Shown here: one piece after another, positions 18,257-26,552 of the stretch
Position numbering within the stretch: position 1 is the first letter of the stretch
How the letters are laid out: each line of letters starts with the position of its first letter
Assembly (NCBI GenBank): GCA_900541965.1
Contig: UQLN01000014.1
Location: 1-64,000 of the forward strand
Length of the DNA stretch: 64,000 nucleotides
Direction: 5' to 3'
Origin: an uncultured Parabacteroides sp.
GTDB lineage: Bacteria > Bacteroidota > Bacteroidia > Bacteroidales > Tannerellaceae
Made by a program: the position numbers and the translations under genes
Notes under the pieces: model-generated
Told to the model about the DNA's origin: nothing
What the model saw: only the letters and a program-made list of their open reading frames with translations
Databases searched by the model: none

Positions 18257-18347
18257 GCTTACTTTGCAATACAATAAGACACGCCAGCAAGTCATTACTA
18301 ATAATGAGAGGAAGCGGCTCATAACTGTCCGCTTGCCGGGAAGAGGA

Positions 18348-18447
18348 TTCCCCACTACCAGGGAAACACCTTCCCCACCGTTAGGGAAACATCTTCCCCA
18401 CCGTTAGGGAAACGCCTTCCCAAGTATTGGGGAAGCCTCTTCCCTAA
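18348..18447. repeat. tandem array of 23-bp palindromic units
   Basis: Five units start with TTCCC at 18348, 18371, 18394, 18417 and 18440, exactly 23 bases apart. The clearest units read TTCCCCACCGTTAGGGAA, which can pair into a small stem. The array fills the gap between the convergent PD40 gene and the minus-strand susD. Function is unknown; a bidirectional terminator role is possible. Confidence 0.75.
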
Positions 18448-18486
18448 CATTAGAACCATATTCTGTGGAAGCGTTTGCTTTTACGG

Positions 18487-19914
18487 TTACTTTTTGGCTT
18501 TAGGTAATGCGTCGGACCAATTTGGATTCTGTTCGGTACAGAAGCCGGCATTAATTTCGTCGGCCGGTATCGGATAAACAAATGCTGCAACATTATAACC
18601 GGTAACTCCAGCTACGTTAGGGGTAATTTTCTCGCCGGTGCGACGGGCATTATACCATCTGTGTCCTTCTTCAAAGAACTCGCGGATATTCTCTTTCGAG
18701 ATGAATGTCAATAACTCGTCTTTGCTGGAAGGCAAGTCTGTCGGATTTTTTATCGCTTCATTTCTTTTTGCCGTGTAGAACAGTGCATTTTGGGAAGCCG
18801 TAATATTATTAGCCTGTGCTTCCGCTTCTGCTATAATCAGGTACATTTCCGATTTTCTGAATACCGGGATATTGCTGACTGCCTGTGCCGATGGAATACC
18901 GTTAAATTTTAGTGGGCGTAAATCTTTTGTAATCAAATTTCTACGTATATCCAACGAATCTAATAAATTAGAAACGTGAAGAGTAAGCTTACCGCCATAA
19001 GAACCATACAACGTATTCAATGAGTTTGAAGACAAGTTGTCGTCATTCGATTTGGCAATAGTGAAAATGTCTTCATCCGTGATGGCAACATTCGCCCACA
19101 TGGAAACATATATATCGTTGGAAACATCCCCTGAGGCTCTCAGTTCGATTGCTTTCTGTGCGGCTGTTTTGGCTGCTTCATATTTTCCCATAAAGAGGTT
19201 TACCCTTGCATCCAGGGCATAGATGGCTGCTTCATTCAAATAGAATTGGTTTATCGAGCCTTTTACCGTTGATGCTTTTTCCATATAGGATTTTGCTGTC
19301 GTGATATCGGCTGTAATCTGTTCGTAAGTCTGTGCCACAGTCGCCCTATTGATTTTCACAAAAGGTTCGAGCGGTTCTTTTTCCAACAGGGGCAAACCCA
19401 ATTGTGCATTCGCTCCTCCTACCTGATAAGGCAGGCCGAATATATTGACCAGGTAAAAATTAGTAACGGCACGGAGTGCATATGCCTGTGCGATATATAG
19501 ATTCAGGTTGGCAACTTCACTTTTCGTCAATTTATTATTGGAGGCGATAAGCTTGTTGGCTCCATTGATTAAACGGACGGAGCGGTCTACTACCTTGAAA
19601 CCATATTCCCAGGCAAGTTTCAGTGTGTTTTCCGTATCGGTAATCTGGTAGTTGTTGACTGAAACGAAATGTCCGGAAGAAGAGCTGGCTGTAGAAATAT
19701 CGGCAGCCATGTCTCCGATTGCCACTACATAGTTTCCATAAAAGCGGTAACTACCGAATGCATTGTAAGTTCCGTTTAATGCATTTTGCACATCTGCCAC
19801 AGAGGCGTATGCGTCTTCTGTCGGAATAGCCTGGTAGGTCTTCTGGTCAAAATTGCAGGATGCCAGACCCAGGGTGACAGCTATTGCCAAAATACTATTG
19901 AATATCTTTTTCAT
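18487..19914 (-). CDS. SusD/RagB lipoprotein of the silent SusC pair
   Basis: Partner of the minus-strand SusC upstream. The signal peptide MKKIFNSILAIAVTLGLASC ends in a lipobox, so I start at ATG 19914; ATG 19926 would add four residues. The SusD features are intact, including AYALRAVTNFYLVNIFGLPY, REFFEEGHRWYNARRTGE and the terminal FVYPIPADEINAG. At 475 residues it is on the short side but complete. It depends on transcription from the susC upstream, which has no promoter in the present orientation of the 22960-23706 segment. A palindrome array lies between the two genes. Confidence 0.92.
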   Translation of the reverse strand: MKKIFNSILAIAVTLGLASCNFDQKTYQAIPTEDAYASVADVQNALNGTYNAFGSYRFYGNYVVAIGDMAADISTASSSSGHFVSVNNYQITDTENTLKLAWEYGFKVVDRSVRLINGANKLIASNNKLTKSEVANLNLYIAQAYALRAVTNFYLVNIFGLPYQVGGANAQLGLPLLEKEPLEPFVKINRATVAQTYEQITADITTAKSYMEKASTVKGSINQFYLNEAAIYALDARVNLFMGKYEAAKTAAQKAIELRASGDVSNDIYVSMWANVAITDEDIFTIAKSNDDNLSSNSLNTLYGSYGGKLTLHVSNLLDSLDIRRNLITKDLRPLKFNGIPSAQAVSNIPVFRKSEMYLIIAEAEAQANNITASQNALFYTAKRNEAIKNPTDLPSSKDELLTFISKENIREFFEEGHRWYNARRTGEKITPNVAGVTGYNVAAFVYPIPADEINAGFCTEQNPNWSDALPKAKK

Positions 19915-19980
19915 ACTAAAAGTCATTTTATTTAATGCTGGATTGATATATTAAAAAATCAGTATGTATGGGCTGGATTC

Positions 19981-20045
19981 AAAACATATATGCTTTGTCT
20001 TTAAAACATATATGTTTTGCAATCGAATCATATATGTTTTGAAAA
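19981..20045. repeat. three-unit array of 22-bp palindromic repeats
   Basis: The palindromic core CATATATG appears at 19985-19992, 20007-20014 and 20029-20036, exactly 22 bases apart, within AAAACATATATGTTTT-like units. It lies between the minus-strand susC and susD. It could tune or end the transcript between them. Confidence 0.75.
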
Positions 20046-20066
20046 CAGCCCTTATCGCTTTATAAA

Positions 20067-22979
20067 TTAGAAGCCGACATTTAATCCGATAACGAAGTTA
20101 CGGGGTACGGGGAAGTTCCACCATTGCACACCGTCGGCATCGATACTTGACGGGTCGAATCCTCTGTAATCCTTAGCCTTAATCGTGAATAAATTGTCTG
20201 CACTTGCATAGACACGCAGGTTGTTCATAAACATTTTGCGAATCATCGATTTGGGGAATGTATATCCTACGGAGACAGTACGCAGTTTCAGATAGCTGCC
20301 ATCCATCAGGAAGCGGCTGGATGCTTGGTTTACTGCACGGCCGTCATTGAAAAACAATTGGGGAACCTTAGCGATATCGCCCGGTTTCTGCCAACGGTTC
20401 TCATATACATATTCGGTGAAGTTCTGACCGAAGCCGCCGCCTACCTGTTCATCATAACGCAGGTTGTTACCATATATCTTAGCACCTACAGAGAAGTTAA
20501 GCTGGAATGAGAAGTCGAAACCGTTCCATTTCATATTGTTGGTGAAAGAGCCCTGGAACTTTGGATTGGCTGTCCCTACGTATCTTTTCTTAGCTGCGTT
20601 ATAATCGTTGGTTGTCTCGTCGCCTGTTTCGTTCTTATACCATAAGCCGTCGCCTGTTTCAGGGTCTACGCCGGCCCATTCTTTCATTTTGAAAGTATAC
20701 AGAGAACGTCCCGGCTCGGTGATGGTTGTTGCCGTTTCAATCGGGTTATTGTTGCTGAGCTGTTTTACTTTATTATAGTTCTTAGAACCCGTCAGCGTGA
20801 CATTCCAGTTGAAGTTCTTATTGTTAATCAGTATTGCATTGGCCGATACTTCGAATCCCTGGTTCTGTAGTTTTCCAATGTTCTGATAGTAACTTGCCAG
20901 ACCGGTTACCATAGAGATGGGCACGGCAAATACCATGTCTTTAGTCATGTGGTTATAGTAATCGGCTTCGATAGTGAAACGGTCGAAGAAAGAGAAATCA
21001 ACACCCACGTTAAACTTGGCAGTCTGTTCCCATTTCAGGTTCGGGTTACCGGCTTGCATGCGTCCGCTACCCGGCAATTTGTTATAGTTGTATCCGAATT
21101 CATATAAATCGCGGGAAGTATACCATGAAGAAGCTGCATAATATCTTACATCGCCAACTTCCTGGTTACCGGACGTACCGTAGCTGGCACGAAGGGTCAG
21201 GTTGTTCAACCACTCTTTGGCAGGCTCCATAAATTTAGCATTTGAAATTCTATATTTGGCGCCGACAGACCAGAAAGGAGCCCATCTGTGATTCTTTCCG
21301 AATCGTGAAGATGCATCGTAACGGAAACTACCGGACAGATAATAGGTGTTTTCGTAATCATATTCGGCATTCAGGAAGAATGAAGCCAATAGCAGGTTAT
21401 ACTTATAAGTGCTTGCGCTGCCGGGGACAGCAGCTGTACTCACTTCATTCAGATAGTTTACAGCATAATTCGATGCTGCCAGGTAGGCTTCCTTCAGGTT
21501 GGTTCGCTGTCCTTCCTGACCAACCATAACGTTTAAGTTATGCTTTTCATTGAACGTATTGATATAGTTCAATGTATTGGTTATACTAAGCAACATACGT
21601 GTTGAATAGTTGTTTTCACCCATACCCCTCATGTCTTTGCCCTGAGGTTGCAGGAATGACCAGTAACCAAATTCATCTACGAAATACAAATCGGCTCCGG
21701 CACGTGACAAGAAGAAGAAGTTCTTGTTGAAATTGATTTGCAGATAAGGAGAAATGATGGCACGATATTGTTTGGCCGTGCTTTTATCGCCTAATTCACT
21801 ACGTTGTGCAACCGGATTGTATTCGTTGATGGTATTAAAGTTCCAGTCGCCGTTTTTATCCTTAACCGGATTCAGGGGCGATTGCATATACGCTTGTGTA
21901 ATCGGGTCGGAGTAGTAACCTCCGCCGGCTCCCATGTTGCTGATGGTGTAAGACAAGTTCGTATTTATACCATATTTGATTATTTTGGAAGGTGCCTGTT
22001 CAAAGTTGAAACGCATGGAATAACGGCTCAAATCTTTTCCTTTTACAATAGATTTGTTGTCGAAGAAGTTTAATGAGATAAAGAAGCGGGGAGCAGTCTC
22101 TGCCGCAGCTCCGCCCTGGACATCGATGCCGTATTCCTGGATTAAACCATTGCGGGTTACTTCTTTCAGCCAGTTTGTATCGCAGTCTTTTTCTGCACCG
22201 ACATACCAGTCCAACAGGTTAGACATACCCTCATTGGTGTAAGGAAAGTCCACTCCATATTTAGTCTGTAGTGCAGCAACTTTTCCGGTATTTCCGTACC
22301 GGTTATAGTCGTTCATTAATGCTTCAACAGAGAGTGTCCTGTATTTATCGGCATTTACAGGTTTATAGCTGGAGGCCATATCCGGCATCATTTCCATACC
22401 AACTTTTGCATGGAAGTTGACAGAAGTTTTGCCGCCTTTTCCTTTCTTTGTATTGATAACGATAACACCATTTGCTGCACGTGCACCGTAGATGGATGTG
22501 GCTGTTGCATCTTTCAATACGGTCATACTTTCGATATCCGATGCGTTCAGGGTAGAGAGTGGACTCATTGTTTGGCCCTCAGTAGCACGCACACCGACCG
22601 GGTCTGCATTGAATGCGACACCATCGATGATGTATAGTGGCTGTGTTCCTGAATTGAAAGAGTTCTTGCCACGAATGAAAATATTGGCAGGTGCACCGGG
22701 TTGTCCTGAACCGATGTTCATTTGCAATCCGGGAACAGAACCTTCCAATGCCTTGATAGGGTTGGAATCATTCAATTTGATAATAGAAGATGCTGCGATT
22801 GTAGTGGCTGCTCCTGTAAATGCAGCTTTTTTAGTTACACCGTATCCGGTAACCACAATTTCTTCCAACGCTTGAGAAGAAGCAGATAGCTTTACATTTA
22901 ACACTGGTTTAATGGGCAGTTCTTGAGTTTCCATCCCGACATAGGAGATTACCATAGTCTTCGCAGAACTTGGTATCAT
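20067..22979 (-). CDS. SusC/RagA transporter lacking its 5' end (silent cassette)
   Basis: A TonB-dependent transporter body without an export signal. The frame opens at MIPSSAKTMVISYVGM, in the last part of the carboxypeptidase-like domain. The signal peptide and about 70 residues found in the plus-strand SusC are missing. The plug start (LEEIVVTGYGVTKK), SGQPGAPANIFIRG and the barrel to the final FVIGLNVGF are intact. The break coincides with a 16-bp sequence shared, in the same codon phase, with the plus-strand SusC. Upstream bases hold stops in every frame. Inversion of 22960-23706 would supply promoter, start and signal peptide in frame, so I read this as a silent but functional cassette, not a decayed gene. 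Confidence 0.9.
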   Translation of the reverse strand: MIPSSAKTMVISYVGMETQELPIKPVLNVKLSASSQALEEIVVTGYGVTKKAAFTGAATTIAASSIIKLNDSNPIKALEGSVPGLQMNIGSGQPGAPANIFIRGKNSFNSGTQPLYIIDGVAFNADPVGVRATEGQTMSPLSTLNASDIESMTVLKDATATSIYGARAANGVIVINTKKGKGGKTSVNFHAKVGMEMMPDMASSYKPVNADKYRTLSVEALMNDYNRYGNTGKVAALQTKYGVDFPYTNEGMSNLLDWYVGAEKDCDTNWLKEVTRNGLIQEYGIDVQGGAAAETAPRFFISLNFFDNKSIVKGKDLSRYSMRFNFEQAPSKIIKYGINTNLSYTISNMGAGGGYYSDPITQAYMQSPLNPVKDKNGDWNFNTINEYNPVAQRSELGDKSTAKQYRAIISPYLQINFNKNFFFLSRAGADLYFVDEFGYWSFLQPQGKDMRGMGENNYSTRMLLSITNTLNYINTFNEKHNLNVMVGQEGQRTNLKEAYLAASNYAVNYLNEVSTAAVPGSASTYKYNLLLASFFLNAEYDYENTYYLSGSFRYDASSRFGKNHRWAPFWSVGAKYRISNAKFMEPAKEWLNNLTLRASYGTSGNQEVGDVRYYAASSWYTSRDLYEFGYNYNKLPGSGRMQAGNPNLKWEQTAKFNVGVDFSFFDRFTIEADYYNHMTKDMVFAVPISMVTGLASYYQNIGKLQNQGFEVSANAILINNKNFNWNVTLTGSKNYNKVKQLSNNNPIETATTITEPGRSLYTFKMKEWAGVDPETGDGLWYKNETGDETTNDYNAAKKRYVGTANPKFQGSFTNNMKWNGFDFSFQLNFSVGAKIYGNNLRYDEQVGGGFGQNFTEYVYENRWQKPGDIAKVPQLFFNDGRAVNQASSRFLMDGSYLKLRTVSVGYTFPKSMIRKMFMNNLRVYASADNLFTIKAKDYRGFDPSSIDADGVQWWNFPVPRNFVIGLNVGF

Positions 22980-22989
22980 ATATTATCTG

Positions 22990-23062
22990 TTGAAAATCAA
23001 TGGATTAATTAAATTAAAGATTTGCAGATGTCTGGTTGTTTAATTATTGAAAATCAATGGAT
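22990..23062. repeat. two direct repeats inside the invertible segment
   Basis: TTGAAAATCAATGGAT occurs at 22990-23005 and again at 23047-23062, 57 bases apart. Each begins with the small palindrome TTGA-AAA-TCAA. They could be binding sites for a regulator or recombinase accessory protein, since they travel with the segment. Confidence 0.6.
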
Positions 23063-23150
23063 ATATAGAAAAAACACATAGGGAATATTAATAAATAAGC
23101 TACCTGCAAAAAATGGAATAAATACGGTGATAACTACATAATTAACGGTT

Positions 23151-23196
23151 GAGTACTGATAAAAAGAACCATTTCTTTTCTACTCAGAAAGTACTC
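23151..23196. other. nested hairpin inside the invertible segment
   Basis: GAGTACT (23151-23157) pairs with AGTACTC (23190-23196), and AAGAA with TTCTT pair inside it. No T-run follows. It may be a protein site or a transcription barrier on the promoter-distal side. Confidence 0.4.
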
Positions 23197-23283
23197 TCCA
23201 ATGTTGAATATCATAGCTGCATCTAATATACGATAAATATCCATCGTAAAAAAATAGATAATTTTAAACTTTCACTCATACAA

Positions 23284-23305
23284 AATGCTTATTTACATAA
23301 GCATT
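23284..23305. other. perfect hairpin upstream of the switch promoter
   Basis: AATGCTTAT (23284-23292) and ATAAGCATT (23297-23305) form a 9-bp perfect stem with a 4-base loop, about 70 bases before the -33 element. An operator or insulator are both possible. Confidence 0.45.
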
Positions 23306-23374
23306 GTAAATCAGAGGAATGAATAGATTTTCCTCTTTGTTTTTATGTTAAAATCGTAAATTGAGATTAGATTT

Positions 23375-23406
23375 TTTGGTGTTATAATAAATTTATTTTA
23401 CATTTG
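23375..23406 (+). promoter_or_regulatory. promoter of the active SusC/SusD pair (invertible)
   Basis: TTTG at 23375-23378, 20 bases, then TACATTTG at 23399-23406, followed by T. Both boxes and their spacing match the Bacteroidetes consensus. The start codon is about 90 bases downstream of the expected transcript start. The promoter lies inside the 22960-23706 segment, so inversion would redirect it. Confidence 0.8.
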
Positions 23407-23500
23407 TCGACCCTTATTGTTATTTTAGTAATAAATCTTGTGTTGGAAGTCTTAAATTAAAAGAATTTGTTATTTATAAGTTAAATATAAAAGTGTGTCT

Positions 23501-26500
23501 ATGAAAAGGTTGACTTATCTTTTGTTTTGCCTACTAATAAGTATTGGCATGGCTACAGCTCAGACGATGAAGGTAACAGGGACTGTTATCTCTGCTGAGG
23601 ATAATGAGCCGGTTATTGGAGCATCCATTGTGGTAAAAGGTACTACAGTGGGTACAGTTACGGATATTGACGGTGCATTTTCTTTGGATGTACCAAGTTC
23701 TGCGAAAACGCTGGTCTTTTCTTATGTAGGAATGATATCCCAGGAATTGGCTGTAAAACCTACATTGAATGTTTCGTTAAAGCCTGATGTTGAGGTGCTT
23801 GATGAGGTTGTTGTGACAGGTTATGGTAATTTCAAAAAGTCTTCATTTACAGGTGCGGCATCAAGTGTTTCTACTGAGAAGTTGCAGGATGTTCCCTCTT
23901 TAAGTGTACAATCTAAGTTGGCTGGTGCCGTGTCTGGTGTACAGATTACTTCTACTTCCGGACAGCCGGGTGCAGTGGAATCTGTCCGTATTCGTGGTAT
24001 GGGTTCAATCAATGCAGGGAATGAACCGTTGTATGTAATTGACGGTGTTCCGATGATGACTGGAAACAATAATAGTTTCTCTTATGATGATGCAGGTAAC
24101 AGTATGCTTTCTTCATTGAACAGCAATGATATAGAGTCGATGACTGTTATTAAAGATGCCGCCGCCGCTTCTCTTTACGGTTCGCGTGCAGCTAATGGTG
24201 TAATTGTTATTACTACTAAAAAAGGTACGGCTGGAAAGACAAAGTTCACAGCTAAAGCAGACTGGGGTTTCTCTAATATGGCAATCAATTACCGTCCGAC
24301 TTTAAATGGAAGTGACAGACGTGATATTTTGTATTTAGGTTTGAAAAACGGTAAATTAAATAGTGGCAAGAGTGAAGCGGAGGCGATTGCTTATGCTGAC
24401 AATAATATTGATAAATATGCTGCTGTTCCATGGAGTGGTTATACGGATTGGAAAGACGTCTTGTTCCGTAATGGCTCTCACCAGAATTATGAAGTAAACG
24501 CACAGGGCGGTAATGATAAAACAAGATTTTATTCTTCTCTTTCTTATACAAAACAGAACGGTATTACTTTACAGTCTGGTTATGAACGTGTAACAGGACG
24601 TGCAAACCTTACTCATAAAGCCGGTCGTGTTACTTTGGAAGCTAACACCTTGTATTCATTGTCTACTCAGGATGTAAATAGTGAAGGTACCAGTTTCTCC
24701 AGCCCGATTATGTGTTTGGCTATGACTGCATCTCCTTCTACATTCCCGTATAATGAAGATGGAACCTGGTCTACAAACTTCCCTGCGTTGAATGGTGCGA
24801 ATCCTCTTCAGACTGCTACTTACAACTATAGCAAGAATAAAGTAAACCGTTTTCTGGGAACAGTTTCTGCAACCTGGAATATCTGGGACAATCTGAATTT
24901 GAAGGAAATAATCAGTTACGATTTTAACCAGAGTAATAACCGTGTGTGGTGGGATCCTCGTTCAAATGACGGACGTACTGCAAAAGGTGTTTTCCAGCGT
25001 TATATGGCAAATCGTAGTAAACTGAATACGCAAACACAGTTAACTTATAATAAGACTATCGCCGAAAAGCATAATCTGGATATTTTATTAGGATATGAAA
25101 CGGAAGATTACCAAATGGATTATACGTATTCAAATGGTTCTCAATATCCTTCTTATATGGAAGAGATTGCAAATGCAGGTTTGACTCGTGCTTCAAGTTT
25201 GATTAAAGGATACCGTATGGTGTCTTATCTTGGACGTATCAATTATGACTTTGAAAATAAATATTATGCAAGTGCCAGCTACCGCCGTGATGGTAGTTCA
25301 CGTTTAGCACGCGATAGCCGTTGGGGTGATTTTTGGTCTGTATCCGGTTCATGGCGTTTTTCCCAGGAAGGTTTCATGGAATCTTTATTACATGTAATCA
25401 GTGATGCGAAGTTGCGTGCATCTTATGGTTTGAACGGAACACAGCCGGAAGATTATTATGCTTATATGGGCTTATACCAGTATGGTTATAATTACAACGG
25501 CTTCGGTGGTTCTGCCGAATCTTCTTTCTTTAATGGTAATTTGAAGTGGGAGAAGAACCATGCTCTGAATGTCGGTTTGGATGTAACACTGTTTAACCGT
25601 ATTTCGATTGCAGCGGAATGGTATAACCGCGATACCAAGGATTTGATTATGTATAAACCGATTTCTGCAGTGCTGGGTATTTTAGACAGTAAAGCGAAAG
25701 CTAATAAGTTGTTGAATGTAGGTTCTATGAGAAACCGTGGTTTTGAATTGGAAATCAAATCAACCAATATCCAGAATAAGAACCTAACCTGGACTACTTC
25801 TTTGAACCTGGGACACAATAAAAATACATTGACAAAACTGGATGGCGAACAAGACCAGGTTATCGACGGTATTTTGATTCATAAAGTAGGAGAAACTTAT
25901 AACTCTTTCTATGCTTATGAATATGCAGGTGTAGATCCGCAAACCGGTAAAGAGTTGTACTATATCAATAAAGACGGAAGTCGTGAAACAACCACTAACT
26001 CTGCAAAAGCAGATAAAGTGATTGTCGGTGATGCCGATCCTAAACTTCAGGGTGGTTTAACCAATTATATCGGATGGAAGTTTATCGATTTCAATTTTAC
26101 TCTGACTTATTCTTTAGGCGGACATGCTTTTGATAAGGCTTCCTGGTTACAAAGCAACGGGGGTACTTACCATTATCTGGGAAATGTTCCTTCTTACTAT
26201 AAAATAGAAGATACCTGGCAGAAACCGGGAGATGACGCTAAATTGCCGCAATTTGCAGAAGGAAATAAGAATATTGTTTCTTCACGATGGATGATGTCAA
26301 CGAACCACTTACGCTTGAAGAATATGACAGTCGGATTTACAATGCCTCAGGAATGGACCAGAAGAGCTGGTATTGATAAACTGAGAGCGTATATTTCCGG
26401 AAACAACCTGTTGACATGGAAATCAAAAGACCTTTATGTTGATCCGGAAGGTCCGGTAAACGGTCTTGTTACATTTGAAACACCGGCACTGAGAACGGTT

Positions 26501-26527
26501 ACATTTGGTATTGAACTTGGTTTCTAA
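23501..26527 (+). CDS. SusC/RagA TonB-dependent transporter (expressed copy)
   Basis: Outer-membrane importer, 1008 residues, without STN domain. The signal peptide (MKRLTYLLFCLLISIGMATA) is followed by a carboxypeptidase-regulatory-like domain (VTGTVISAEDNEPVIGASIV, about 24-105). Next come the plug start LDEVVVTGYGNFKK and a complete barrel ending in VTFGIELGF. ATG 23501 begins the signal peptide; the GTG six bases earlier adds nothing. Codons 64-69 contain the 16-bp repeat shared with the minus-strand SusC. The bodies of the two proteins have diverged widely, so the switch would change substrate or antigen type. SusD follows after 25 bases. Confidence 0.95.
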   Translation: MKRLTYLLFCLLISIGMATAQTMKVTGTVISAEDNEPVIGASIVVKGTTVGTVTDIDGAFSLDVPSSAKTLVFSYVGMISQELAVKPTLNVSLKPDVEVLDEVVVTGYGNFKKSSFTGAASSVSTEKLQDVPSLSVQSKLAGAVSGVQITSTSGQPGAVESVRIRGMGSINAGNEPLYVIDGVPMMTGNNNSFSYDDAGNSMLSSLNSNDIESMTVIKDAAAASLYGSRAANGVIVITTKKGTAGKTKFTAKADWGFSNMAINYRPTLNGSDRRDILYLGLKNGKLNSGKSEAEAIAYADNNIDKYAAVPWSGYTDWKDVLFRNGSHQNYEVNAQGGNDKTRFYSSLSYTKQNGITLQSGYERVTGRANLTHKAGRVTLEANTLYSLSTQDVNSEGTSFSSPIMCLAMTASPSTFPYNEDGTWSTNFPALNGANPLQTATYNYSKNKVNRFLGTVSATWNIWDNLNLKEIISYDFNQSNNRVWWDPRSNDGRTAKGVFQRYMANRSKLNTQTQLTYNKTIAEKHNLDILLGYETEDYQMDYTYSNGSQYPSYMEEIANAGLTRASSLIKGYRMVSYLGRINYDFENKYYASASYRRDGSSRLARDSRWGDFWSVSGSWRFSQEGFMESLLHVISDAKLRASYGLNGTQPEDYYAYMGLYQYGYNYNGFGGSAESSFFNGNLKWEKNHALNVGLDVTLFNRISIAAEWYNRDTKDLIMYKPISAVLGILDSKAKANKLLNVGSMRNRGFELEIKSTNIQNKNLTWTTSLNLGHNKNTLTKLDGEQDQVIDGILIHKVGETYNSFYAYEYAGVDPQTGKELYYINKDGSRETTTNSAKADKVIVGDADPKLQGGLTNYIGWKFIDFNFTLTYSLGGHAFDKASWLQSNGGTYHYLGNVPSYYKIEDTWQKPGDDAKLPQFAEGNKNIVSSRWMMSTNHLRLKNMTVGFTMPQEWTRRAGIDKLRAYISGNNLLTWKSKDLYVDPEGPVNGLVTFETPALRTVTFGIELGF

Positions 26528-26552
26528 TTTTAAACAATCAATTTAGAGTAAT

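Larger units (their letters stand above)
22960..23706. other. invertible promoter/signal-peptide segment shared by two SusC genes
   Basis: TACCAAGTTCTGCGAA occurs at 23691-23706 on the plus strand and at 22960-22975 on the minus strand, inside both susC genes. In both it spans codons for PSSAK in the same reading phase. Between the arms lie a full promoter (23375-23406), the start codon 23501, the signal peptide and about 66 codons, all serving the plus-strand SusC now. Inversion would fuse this 5' unit in frame to the minus-strand SusC. The 22980-23500 gap also has two copies of TTGAAAATCAATGGAT (22990 and 23047) and two hairpins. Inversion itself is inferred. Confidence 0.85.

Noticed and set aside
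20067..22979. The minus-strand SusC as a simple pseudogene or a frameshift error
   Set aside because: The body has no stop or frameshift, its SusD is intact, and the break falls exactly at a repeat shared with the neighbouring SusC. Upstream bases have stops in all frames, so a missed frameshift does not explain it.
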